Source of the DNA: Oscillospiraceae bacterium
Lineage (GTDB): Bacteria > Bacillota > Clostridia > Oscillospirales > CAG-272
Length of the DNA: 58,444 nt
NCBI GenBank assembly: GCA_015063585.1
Contig: SVTW01000008.1
Location: 1 to 58,444, forward strand
Direction: 5' to 3'
The position numbers and the translations under genes are program-made. Under the pieces are notes generated by a model that searched no databases, was not told the DNA's origin, and saw only the letters and a program-made list of their open reading frames with translations. Positions 8,289 through 19,600 of this stretch are shown in pieces. The stretch's first letter is position 1. Each line of letters starts with the position of its first letter.

Positions 8289-8350
8289 ACAGATATCGGT
8301 CAGGCAGCCGCCCACGGGCGCGCGAATTTTAGAGAACGGAGGATCTTACC

Positions 8351-8962
8351 GTGGAATTTGACAAGACCTTGCAGCAAATGGATGCCGACGGCATCACGCT
8401 TGATTACGGAATCCTCCGCGGTTCGGATCATATTGTGTTTATCAAAAGCGGCAGAGGCGGCTCGCACGTTGGGGAGGAAGAAAAATATCTCAAAATGGCG
8501 CAGCGGATTCATGCCGCATTCGGCTACTCGGTGATCTGTGCCTCCAATCCAACCAACGCAGCCACGGATGAGGAAACCGACCGCCGCATGATCAAGGTCT
8601 ATGCTGATGACGCAGGATTTTCCAACTTTTCGCTCACCCTGATCGGCTCGTCCAACGGAGCAAGCCGCATTTTGCTTCTGGCAACCGTATTTTCGCAGAC
8701 ACGCAGACTTCTCTGTATCAATATGCCGCTTATGATCAACTACCACAAAACGGCAAAGCATCTCGCGCTCCTGCCAACGGTGGAAAAGCTCTTTGCGTAC
8801 GGCACGCGTGACCCCTCCTGCTCCTATCTCCCGCTCCTCGAGGCAAAGCAAGACCCGCTCTGCCGTGTGGTTCGCGTGCAGAACGCCGACCACACCTTCC
8901 ACGGACAACTCGACGAGCTGATGGCACTGGTTGACAGTTTCATGCACGGAGAGATTCTTTAA
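8351..8962 (+). CDS. Small alpha/beta hydrolase
   Basis: The 203-residue protein starts with GTG at 8351 behind GGAGG. It has an alpha/beta-hydrolase core: a GxSxG nucleophile elbow GSSNG with S101, a candidate acid D154 in YGTRDP, and a late catalytic histidine in ADHTFHG (H181 or H184). There is no signal peptide and no lid domain, so it is compact, like small carboxylesterases or dienelactone-hydrolase-type enzymes. The neighbouring esterase and glycosidases suggest work on acylated sugars, but that is inference. Confidence 0.65.
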   Translation: MEFDKTLQQMDADGITLDYGILRGSDHIVFIKSGRGGSHVGEEEKYLKMAQRIHAAFGYSVICASNPTNAATDEETDRRMIKVYADDAGFSNFSLTLIGSSNGASRILLLATVFSQTRRLLCINMPLMINYHKTAKHLALLPTVEKLFAYGTRDPSCSYLPLLEAKQDPLCRVVRVQNADHTFHGQLDELMALVDSFMHGEIL

Positions 8963-8983
8963 AAGCCTTCAAAAAGCAGAAAG

Positions 8984-9022
8984 ACAGCCGCTGTCTTGGG
9001 CGATTCCCGAGACAGCGGCTGT
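8984..9022. terminator. Bidirectional terminator between convergent genes
   Basis: The 17-nt arms 8984-9000 and 9006-9022 pair with one mismatch around a 5-nt loop. The hairpin lies between the alpha/beta hydrolase (+) and the GH28-like gene (-). Confidence 0.8.
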
Positions 9023-9062
9023 TTGTTATTTCGATTCATTCCTTTGGAAAAAGGCAATCCGA

Positions 9063-10415
9063 TCAGCGATATCGAAAGCTTCTCCCCAGCTTCAGATCCT
9101 CGGAGAAGATTCCGTGCGGGTGCGCGTCCAGACACTCCTCGAAGGTGGCGCGCTTGATTGTGATCGGCGTGGTGCGGATCAGTTCGACCTCGCCCTCGGT
9201 GCCAAGCAGAATCGTCGGCTCTCGGTAGCCCTCGATCACGCAGTCCTCGAAAATGATCTTTTCAAAGTTTCCTGCCACAAACAGCGGGACATCTTCCCGC
9301 CCCGCCTCGCAGGATATGCGCAGATTTTTGAAGTGGCAAAAGATCTTCTCGTTGGCGTCCCCCCAGACCATACCGGTTTCGCTCAACCGCTTGATTTCGC
9401 AGTTTTCATACGTGATCTGCCGCATCGATCGGTTACAGCACCAGCGGTGCAGACCGTCAAATTCGACGCGGATCAATTCGAACGCCTGCGCAAACGAGCA
9501 GTTGCGAATCGTGAAGTTCTCGATCGGTCGGCGGATCTCGGCGCGATGATCGCAGTAGTAGCTGAACGGTGTCTGCATAGCATGGCGGCAGTTTTCGTCC
9601 GCCATCCAACCGTTTGCTTTTGCCTCGTCCGAGAGCTTTTTGCGATGCCCGAAGGGAGATGCGCTCGTCTTACAGTTTTCGATCAACACGTTGTTTCCGC
9701 CAAAACGGATCGCGATACAGCCGGTATTCAGAACGCAATCACGCATCACCACGTCATGATTGTCAAAGCCTGCCAGCGCATCGTCGCCCACACTGAAATT
9801 ACAGTTCTCTATCAGCGCGTTGTCACAGGTGCGCAAATCGACTCCGTCGTGTCCGCCAAGCACCTTGATGTTTCGCACTGTGATGTCGCTGCTCTGGAAA
9901 ATGGCATGACACCAATTGGCACTGTTGAGAAAGGTATATCCCTCAAGATGAACTCCGCGGCAACGCCAAATGCTCATCCCGTGCGGTCCGCGGTACTTTT
10001 CCTCGCCCATCGGATCATAGCAATTCACACCGTCGATATAGGATCCGCGCTCACCGATCACGGCAATATTTTCGGCATCAATCGCACGGATCAAGCCGTT
10101 ACACCAACGGCTGGTTGCCCACGCGCTCTGTGCAACACCCTTGGGACATGCGGACAGATCAATCGGCTCAATCGTGTCCTCGGTAAAGCCGAAATAATCC
10201 TGCCAATCGCGGCTTCCCTTCAAGATCGCGCCGCTCTCCAGATAAAGCTCCACGTTGGAGCGAATGCGCAAGCCACCCGTGAGAAAAACGCCGCAGGGGA
10301 TCACCACGCGTCCGCCGCCACCTTGGTAACAGGCATCGATCGCGGCTTGAATCGCCTTGGTTTGCAAGGAGTCGGATTCAATCGCGCCAAAATCGCAAAT
10401 GTGATAAAGTTTCAT
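9063..10415 (-). CDS. GH28-like glycosidase (polygalacturonase family)
   Basis: This 450-residue beta-helix protein opens with DFGAIESDSLQTKAIQAAID and has the GH28 motifs GHDGVDLR (D190, D193) and GDDAL (D211, D212). These correspond to the usual NTDG and GDD catalytic aspartates, although the first motif is altered and I do not see a clear GHG or RIK motif. It may therefore be a GH28 variant cutting something other than plain polygalacturonate. There is no signal peptide. ATG 10415 follows AAAGGAG. Its promoter carries the same palindrome as the genes at 2105 and 3646, so the three are probably induced together. Confidence 0.75.
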   Translation of the reverse strand: MKLYHICDFGAIESDSLQTKAIQAAIDACYQGGGGRVVIPCGVFLTGGLRIRSNVELYLESGAILKGSRDWQDYFGFTEDTIEPIDLSACPKGVAQSAWATSRWCNGLIRAIDAENIAVIGERGSYIDGVNCYDPMGEEKYRGPHGMSIWRCRGVHLEGYTFLNSANWCHAIFQSSDITVRNIKVLGGHDGVDLRTCDNALIENCNFSVGDDALAGFDNHDVVMRDCVLNTGCIAIRFGGNNVLIENCKTSASPFGHRKKLSDEAKANGWMADENCRHAMQTPFSYYCDHRAEIRRPIENFTIRNCSFAQAFELIRVEFDGLHRWCCNRSMRQITYENCEIKRLSETGMVWGDANEKIFCHFKNLRISCEAGREDVPLFVAGNFEKIIFEDCVIEGYREPTILLGTEGEVELIRTTPITIKRATFEECLDAHPHGIFSEDLKLGRSFRYR

Positions 10416-10453
10416 GGGGGTCTCCTTTCCCTAATGTCTTACCTGATATCTTA

Positions 10454-10507
10454 ATTATACAATCTTTTCACGTTATGTCAACCCGAATCGGACAGAAAAT
10501 TTTTCTG
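10454..10507 (-). promoter_or_regulatory. Palindromic operator and promoter of the GH28-like gene
   Basis: On the minus strand the palindrome at 10493-10507 lies 11 bp before TTGACA (10476-10481), which is 16 bp before TATAAT (10454-10459). The geometry is identical to 1974-2027 and 3560-3613, but the sequence between the elements differs. That indicates selection on the operator rather than recent copying. Confidence 0.85.
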
Positions 10508-10530
10508 TTTCGGAACGATGAAAAAACATG

Positions 10531-10572
10531 CGGGGTGCCTCCAAAATGCAAAATCGCATCGGAGACACCCCG
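10531..10572. terminator. Terminator of the giant operon
   Basis: CGGGGTGCCTCC (10531-10542) pairs with GGAGACACCCCG (10561-10572) with one mismatch. Read on the minus strand, a T-rich tail follows. It ends the long operon just before the GH28-like promoter. The hairpin is similar in sequence to the one at 7055-7098. Confidence 0.7.
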
Positions 10573-10626
10573 TTTTCATATTCTCACGGACAAAGCCTTG
10601 GGATCAATCCGTGTTTGATCGCGCGA

Positions 10627-13600
10627 TCAGTCCATCCAATCGGTGAGACTGCGGCGTCTCTTACGCAGGAAAAATTCCACGATCAGGAATCCGCCGCCTG
10701 TCAGAACCGCTGTTCCGGCAATCGACATACCAACCGCAAAGCCAACCGTTTTTACAAGCGGGGTTTCGGTTGTTTCCACCTTGGCATCGATTCGAATATC
10801 GCCGCTCGGCATTCGGTAATCCTGCTTGATCTCGGTGCCGCCAACCTCCCAGCCGAGCACACGGTAGTTCTCGGTGGAGGGATATTCAAGGGTCAACGCA
10901 TTGCCAAAGGCTACCGCCTCGGTTTTATACAGCACCCCATTGATATAATAGCGCGCCTGATAGGTGTTGACCTCCAGATTTGCCTGCAACGTCAGATCCT
11001 GAGCGGGCATGGTGGCGGGCAGATCCGCCCAACCGCGGAGGGTGTAGCCCTCTTTGCTGTATGCCGGCGGGTCGATCTTCTCTCCGTAGCTGTAGGTAGC
11101 GGAGCCAACCTGCTCGCCGTCCACGTAATAGAACACGCGGTACTGATTGCGGGTGAAGGATGCATCAAGACGCACGTCGCGCTCCGGCATTCTGCGCGCC
11201 ACGTCGCCCCAACCGCTGAAGGTGTAACCTTCGCGTGTGGGATCGGCACGCTTTTCGATCAGCGCGTCATATTCGTAAAGGTCCGAATAGAGCAGCTGTC
11301 CGTCCACGTAGTAGTCAAGCCGATAGGTCTTGATCACCGTGGAGCCGTACACGTCGAGATTCCCCGCAGGCATCTTTTCGGGAAGTGCGACCCAACCGAG
11401 GAAGCTTCTGCCCGCGGCAGGCTGATAGGCGTGTGCCGTGATCGTGTCTCCATACTGACACGTGAGCGTCTTTACAAGCTCGCCATCCACGAAATAGCGA
11501 AGCGTGTAGTCGATCTTGCTTGTGGTGGCGTGCAGATCCACATCACGCGCGGGCATGGTTTCGGGAACGGTGCCCCATGCACTTACCGAATATCCGGTTG
11601 CGGGCTGATAGAGGAATGCCTCGATCGGGCTGCCAAAGGTAAGCTTCTGCTCATAAACCAGCGTTTGATCCACGTAGTACCGCAACGCATAAATCCGAAC
11701 CGACGTACTGCCGTAAACCTCCACGTTATGCGCGGGCATGGTCGTGGGCAGGTTCTTCCAACCGCTGAAGTCATAGCCCTCGCTCGGGGTAAAGACATGC
11801 GCTGTGACCGTACTGCCAAACGGCAACGACACGGTATGCACCGTCTTGGAATCCACGTAATAGGTCAGGCTATAGGAGTTTGCGGTAAAGCTTCCCGAAA
11901 CGCGAATGTTTTGCGCGGGCATCTTCCAATTCAGGATCGTCAAAGCGCCGCCGTTTTCGTCGCTCACCGAATTCCAACCGCCAAAGGTGTAGCCTTCCTT
12001 TGTGGGAAGGAGCGAGTGATCAATGGTAGCACCCTTCGGATAGGTCTGTGTGAGAAGTAGCTCTCCGTCCACGTAAAACGCGACCTCGTAAAGGTCCTGC
12101 GTCTCGTCGCCATAGACCGTGAGATTATACGCGGGCATGGTTGCGGGAATCGACTTCCAACCGTTAAACGTGTAACCCTCCTTGCTGTAAGCCAGGGGCA
12201 CGATGGGTTCGCCGAACGCATAGGTTGCCGATCCAACCGGCTCTCCGTTCACGATATACGTGAGCGTATATTGCAGGCGTGTTTCACGACCCGTGATGGT
12301 CATGTTTTTGGCGGGCATTTTCAGGTTGGTCTCCTTGGTGACCGCCGCGCCGCTCTCGTCCGTCCAGCCGCCAAAGCCAATGCCGAGGGCGGGGATAAAA
12401 TCGTAGTACGGGATCGCCGTGTCGTACTGCACGGGCGTTTGATATACCACGCGCATAACACCGTTGGGATCGGTTACCTGATAGGTTAGCACATACATGC
12501 TCTTTTGCATGGTTGCGTAAATCGCAACGTCATACGCGGGCATCGTGCGGAAGGAATGGCTCCACGCGCTGATCTGATACCCCTCTGCCACCGGATAGCT
12601 GTATGCCTCGATCGCAGCCCCGTAGGTATAGGTTTGCGTCTTTACGGGCGCGTCGTTGACGTAATAGGTGACCGTGTAGGTGTTCAACGTGAAGTCGCCC
12701 TCTACGATCAGATTCTCGGCAGGCATTGTGCCTCCCGCAAAGTCGGTAACACTGCCATCGGCATTTTCGATCGTCCAGCCGCTGAAGCTGTGTCCGATCT
12801 TGACCTCGTTTTTCCGCACCGAGATCGGGGTGCCGTATTCAACCGCGTCGCTGTATGCCAGCACGCCGTCTACATAGTAATGCACGAAATAGGTGTTGAG
12901 GTGATAGAATCCGTTAACCTCCACGTCTTGCGCGGGCATCACGGTCTTTTCCCCGTACCAACCGCTGAAGGTGTAGCCCTCACGCTCCATCGAGCCGACA
13001 GCCGCGAGGTCGATCGTCTCGCCCACGCGGTATTCGGCGGTGTAGTAGACCTCGCCGTCCACGTAATAGGTGAGCGTGTAGGTGGTGCCGTAGGAAACGT
13101 CCTCGTGCTTTTTCATTGAGGAATACACCACGTTATTGATGTGATTGTGCTCTGCCTCATCGGCTTGGATCGAGAAGGTTACGTATTCATCGGTAAAGTA
13201 GACCTTATTCAACTCCACCGTGTAGTAAACGTAGCTCTTTGCGTCGAGCCCCTTCTCATTTTTCACGGTGTAGAGCAGCTTGCGGCCCGAAAGGGGCTGC
13301 TCCACGTCCACAATTCCGTTTTCCACGTAGAGCGTGTACCCTGCCGAGGGGAGCTCACCAAGGTTTTGCACCAGAATCAAAAGATACTGCACGCCCGCAA
13401 TCTCCACGTGCTTTGCGCTTACACAGAGATCGGGATAAACAATGGCGTAATTGCAAGCATTGTTTGCCTTTTCCTCAGAAGATTCCTCGTATGCGGCATC
13501 GGTCTCCTCAACCTCCACGATGTACGACTCGATAAAGCAGTCGAGCGTCAGCTTGACCGTCAGCGTTTCGGTGCTGCCGGGCAGGATCATCTGATCTGTC

Positions 13601-16600
13601 AGCGACACGCGACGGATCTCCGCCTTGGTTGCGGGATCCCGCAGGATCACGTCAAGAGCGGTCAGGGGCTTGAGCGAGCGGTTGGTAACGGTGAGCGAAA
13701 GATCAAACGCTTCGTTTGCGGTGACCTTATCGTTTTCACAGCGAACGCCGTCCAGGATCAGATCATCGGGCAGCTTCACCTCGCGTTCCTGCACGCCATA
13801 GGTGCGCAATTCACCGTTTGCAGTGGAAAGCGTGTACAGCACGCGGAGCTCGTCACCGTAGGCATAGGTGCTGAAAAATTCCACAATGCCGTTCTCTCCG
13901 CCCGAGATCAGGGTAAGAGGAGATGCGAACGTACCGTCCACGTAGGGGATCACCGTGAGATCGGCTACCAGCTCTCCGCGTTGGACCAAGAAGCCGATTC
14001 CGAACAGGCTGCCGTCGGGGTTGTAGATGGGGCGGTATTCGTTGCCAAGCCCCTCGCATACCAATGCGGCGCTCCAATTTGCCTCCGCATTCGGTGTGCA
14101 GGTGTAGAGCTGATCATTGCATTCCAGATAGAGAATGCCCTTTTCACAGCGTACAGAGGCAATTGCCTGCCCGACCGCATTTCCGTTTTCGTCATAGGTC
14201 AGCGCGATCGGATTTTCCTCAGCGTCAACCGGTGTGACGCGGACAAGGCTCAATTGGCTGTTGGAGAGATCGACACGGTAGAGCAAGTGGTCCTCTGCCG
14301 AGATCATGTCGCAATCGGCATCCAGGAGCACGAGCAGTTCAACCGCGGATCCGATCTTGCAAACCTCAAAATCCGCGATCAGAGGCTGCTCGCCCAATAC
14401 GCGGAGCGGCTCCCACGCGCCGTTTCGGTAAACCGCGATGCAGATCGCGTTTGCGGTGGTGGGATAGATGGTGTAGTTGCCGTCATCGCTTTGCGTGTTG
14501 TCGGGGGACATGCCGAAGATGTTATTGTCGGCGTTTTCCGACCACGTAACGTACAGCACGCCGTCGATCGACTGAATCTCGGCATCGATCTTATAGGACG
14601 CCGTTTCCGAAAGCTTGACGGCAGGGGTGGTGTAGCCCTGTGCGTAGAGCGTTGTCTGCCATACCTCGGTCAGCCCCACGTACTGCTCGGCATTTGCCGC
14701 CGACATCACGTCGCGCGTGCGTCTGTAAACGATGTGAATTCCGTTTTCGTCAACGCACAGGTCAAAGCCGACCTCGTTGAACAGATCCTTGTTCACGATC
14801 TTGGGACTCGACCAGCTTCCGTCCTCCAGCAGCGTGGAATATACCAGCTTGAGAAAGTTGTACTCGTTGTAGGGAATGCCGTTGTTGACCACGTTCTTAT
14901 TCAGATATACGTTGTCGATATAGAAGCGGTAGGTCACGCCCTTATAGGTCACGATCTGCGATTCGGTTCCAACGTATTCCTCGTAGGTCGTGTCGGACGG
15001 ACGGAAGGTGGTATCCACACGACCGAGCGTGTAGGAAACCGCCTCACTGAAGGAGGCAAAGGTGCGGTTTGCCGAGTCACCCTTGAGCGACCACGTACTC
15101 ACACCCGAAGCGTCCTGCTTGTTCCAGAAGGTACATTCAAACGGAATGGAGAGCAACGGCCCCGATCCGCCGAATATCTCGTTTGCCGAGAAGTGCTTGA
15201 TCACCTTCCAGAATACGAGATCCAGCTTGATATACAAACCAAGATCCATGGAAAATTCGCCCGAAATACCGCTGATCTCCTTGGCAAAGGCGATCACAAT
15301 ATCCAGATCGGCACTGCCGTAAATACCAACCGAGATAAACGAGCAGCCAAGACCTGCGCGGCCCTCGGCGTGAATATTGAATTCCAGCTCAAACTCACGG
15401 CTGCCCCAGAAATCTCCGTTCTCCTCGTAGTTTTCCCAGTTCATGATCATACGGTAGGTTCCCGATGCCTCAAACTCGAATTCAAAGCGCACGGGGATCA
15501 CCCATACGAACACGGTGGTTCCGATCTCAAATTCATAGCTTACGGTTCCAACGATCTCGGAACGCGTGATGACACTGGAGCCATTCAGGCTTTTTTTCTG
15601 AAGTTCCAGAAGTCCGCTGATCTCGACCTTGACAGATGCCTCTTTTTCAAACTCATGCTTTTTCTTCAGCTCCTCGATCCGTTCATGGAAATCGTCCAGC
15701 AGATCCTTGTAGTAATCAACGTTTCCGTCTGCGGGATCCCCAAGCGGCTCAAACAGCTCGCCCATGTTGATACCGATATACATCTTATCACCCTCGTAAA
15801 TGATGGAGGGGGTGATAAAGCGTTGGAAAAGCTGCGCCTCAAACTCCATGCCGCCGATCAGCGGGATCGAGGGATCGATCTCAAATTCAACCTGATTGTT
15901 GATCTGGAAGCCGTTCAGCTCGTCCGGCCCCATTTTATAGTAGAACAGATCAACGTTCAGCTTCTCCTCCACGATGGTAGGCTCTCCCTCGGGTGAGAGA
16001 ACGGTCAACTGAACAAAAAATTCGTAGTTCACACCAACCGTGCGCGGCACGAGCGAGGGATCGATCTCAAAATTGAACACGCCTGCCATAAGCGATTGGG
16101 TGGCACTTCCCAGCACGGTCTCCTTGGTGCCGTCCGCAAAATACTCACGCTGGAGGATCCGCACCGATTGGAACACGTCGAGCGTATCCCAATGCGCGCG
16201 CACCGAAAGCTTGATGACCGCATCCTCATCCAGCCCCGCCGTGTTTACGCTGACGCTGCCCGTGTCGATGTCCTTGCCCTGACAGAGCAGACCCGACGCG
16301 CCGGGAATTGAGCGCAGGGTGATGTAGGAATAATCCGATACGAAATCGGGAGTGAAGCATTCAAGTGCCTCAAAACCATAGAACACACCCTTCGGATCGG
16401 TTACGCGAAGCGAGATCGCATTTCCGCCGAACAACTGCGTGGTGTCGGGCATGGTGAGCACCGCGTAGCCCTCGTCGTTGACGGTCAGCACCTTCCAAAC
16501 GGTTTTGGTCGGGTCGATCGCGCTGATATAGCCGTATTCCACGATCGTGCCGGGGAGGGTGTTTCCGTCGGTGTCGATGACGTAAACAAGATAGGTTTGC

Positions 16601-19600
16601 GGCGTTGGCAATGCCTGCTCGGGAACCTCTTGAATGGCTACGTACTTCTCCACCGTTTCCAGATAAGGCTCCCACATCTCCACGCGCACGTCGAACCATT
16701 CGCCGGGCTCGGGGATACAGTAGACGGTCAGCCCCTCGTCGCCGTTGAGCGCGCCCGTGCTGTTAAATACCTGCTCGCCGATCTTGGGCGCGGTGAGCGA
16801 ACGGAAATAGATCATGCCCAGACGCGTACAGCCGTTGAATGCCTTTGCGCCCACCTCAACGATGCCTTCGGGAAGGATCAAGCGTTGCAGATGCACGTTG
16901 TTTTCAAACGCCTCAATGCCGATCGCAGTGAGCGTGATCGGTGCCGTGAAGGTGATACGCGTAATCCCTTCGGCATAAACCAAAAGCAGGGTTTTATCGG
17001 CATTGTAAAGAATGCCGTTTGTATCCGAGCAATACTGCGTGTTCTCTGCGTCTACCCGAATCGCGGCGAGAACCGAACAACGGTCAAACACCTCGCGCTC
17101 GTAGACCTGCGCTTGATCGGGGGTAAAGAGATCGGGGGGGATCTGCTCCGACCACCAAGTCGTTCCCGCAATCTCAATTCCGATCGCGACAACGCCCTTA
17201 CCGATCGTGACCTCGCGCAGCTTTGCCGAGCTCGCGAATGCGGCTTTTCCGATATACCAAACCTCATGCCCTACCGTGATGTTTTCAAGGAAGGAGCCGT
17301 AGAAAGCGTAGGCTTCGATCTCGCGGATCGGAAGCGTGCTGTCAGCAACACCGCCCTTTGTAAAGCAGGTGATGCGGTAAGACGACGCAGAACGGTTTGC
17401 GGCAGGATATTGCAGAAGCACCGCATATCCTTCGCATTTTTCAAACAGCGCGCCGTTATCGTCGACGATGTATTTGGCGCTATCCGACGCAAACGCCTCG
17501 ATAGCGGTACAGAATTGGAATACAAAACGTCCGAGCGCCGTGCCCGCGCCAAGGGATACGTGACGGAGGAAGCTGTTGTTCGCAAACGCGTATTCCATCA
17601 CCGTGATCTCTGCGGAATTCAGGACCACCTGCGTCAAGCCCGTATTTTCAAAGGCATGCGCGCCGATCTTGGAAATATGAACAAAGTCAAAGGAAACAAG
17701 TCCCGTGCAGTTGGCAAAGGCATAATTTTCAATTGCCGAAACCATTTCAAAATATCCAACGTTTGCCGCGCCGAAGGACGTGACACGGTTGGTTGCCTTT
17801 ACGATCTTGGTCGCGCGCTTGACTCCGAGCGCGTCAACCGAGCAGGCATACAGGATCGTTCCGTCGGTGTCGTAGAATTGGTTCTTTGCGGAAACCGCAA
17901 AATCCGACAGGTTCGCGCAATTGCGCAACGCGCAGTCACCGATTGCCGCGTCGATCCACGCATTTCCCTCGGCATCGGTCACCTCCTGCCCCACAAAGGC
18001 GCCAAGCGTCAGCTTTGTGAGTGAATTGCAGTTGTAGAAGGCATATCTGCCAAGTCCAACCACGGGATAATAGCGCTCGCCGTCCGAGACGTAATCGGGG
18101 ATCACAGCGTGTCCCGATTCCCCCGAATAATAGCCGCTTCCGCTGTAGCGGGAGGTGTTGGCTTGCTCATCATCTCCGCGCGAAAGGTCTCCCGCGATCG
18201 CCACGCCGAGCGTTTTGTCGATCGTATAATAGATTCCCTGTTTATCGTAGGAATAGTCGTCCAATTCAAAGCAGGAATAGATGTGGGAGGCGCCGCTGTA
18301 TTTGACGCTTTCGGAAAGCACCACGCGCTTATCGGTCCAAACAGCGGTTACGCCAACGTTGGAGGAGTCGGTTCCGTCCTGAAACCACGCTTCGCCTTCA
18401 AAGAAATCGTTTTGGAGGGATTTGATATAAATGGACTCCAACGCAGGGAACGCGGCGAACGTTGTCGTCATATACAGAGACATTCTCTCAAACGACATCG
18501 TGCGGATCTGTTCTGCATTGTTTACGGTAAAGAAGATCGCCGCATACATTTCGAACACTTCTTCATCATACCAAACACAGGCAGGAATTTGAATGGCGGT
18601 GGGATCATTGAGGTTGCGCGATCCGTCATATGCCGCCACAACTGCCATATATGCCTCGCCGTCCGCAATGCCGTCATCATTGGCATCGGTATCATAGCTC
18701 AGGAGCAGGTAACCAACGCCGTTTGCGTCATAAACGATCTTATTCAGGTCGGGCTCGGCGTTCGCATCTCCAATGATATCGCCAAGGTCACCCTCAAAAT
18801 CGAGCGTGATACTATCCTTGAAATGCCAGCCCGCAAAATCGGGTTCACTTTCCCATCTGCCGTCGGGGTTGAGTCCATAGCAACTTCCCCACCCCTCCAG
18901 CGTTTCGGGGCGGTAGAGTACGGTGCGGTCAAAGTTGGGCTTGCCCGAACCGTCTACCGAATATTTAAAGACGTTCTCGCCCCAGGATTCGGCAGGACGC
19001 GGGAAGCGAATATCAAAATAATACAGCTCCTCGCAGAAAAACGCGCCGTCGCCAACGTAGCGCAAATTCTTGCCCGTGCGTACCACGCGCAGGTCGGCAT
19101 CGCGGAAGGCGTCCTTCCCGATCGTTTCCAGCGCGTCGTTGAGCTTGAGCGTCTTGATGCCAACGTCATAGAAGGCTTTTTCGCCAATGGTCTTTACCAG
19201 ACCGAGAGAAACAGACGTCAACGACGTACAGTCGGCAAAGGTGTCGTTTTTGATCTCACGCACACCGGCGGGAATGCTGATCGCCGTGAGCATTGAGCAT
19301 TTCTGGAAGGCACCCGCGCCGATTTCGGTCAGGGTCGTGCCGAGGTTGACCGAGATCAACTCCGAGCAGCCCTTGAACGCGTTCGCGCCGATTTCGGTGA
19401 TGCCGTCCGAAAGCGTGACACGGTTGATGCCCGCGCCCTCAAAAGCCCCCTCGCCAATCCCTGTGACGGCATAGCTCTGCCCGTTCACGTTGATCGACGC
19501 GGGAACGACTACCGCAACGGTAGACGCGTGATCCTTATAAAAATCGGTCACGCAGGCAGAGTCTCCCGTGATAGAGTAATACAAAACGTAGGACTTCCCG

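Noticed and set aside
13141-15996. A 951-residue plus-strand open frame opposite the 3045-residue gene
   Set aside because: Same reason: antisense shadow of a clear surface-protein gene.
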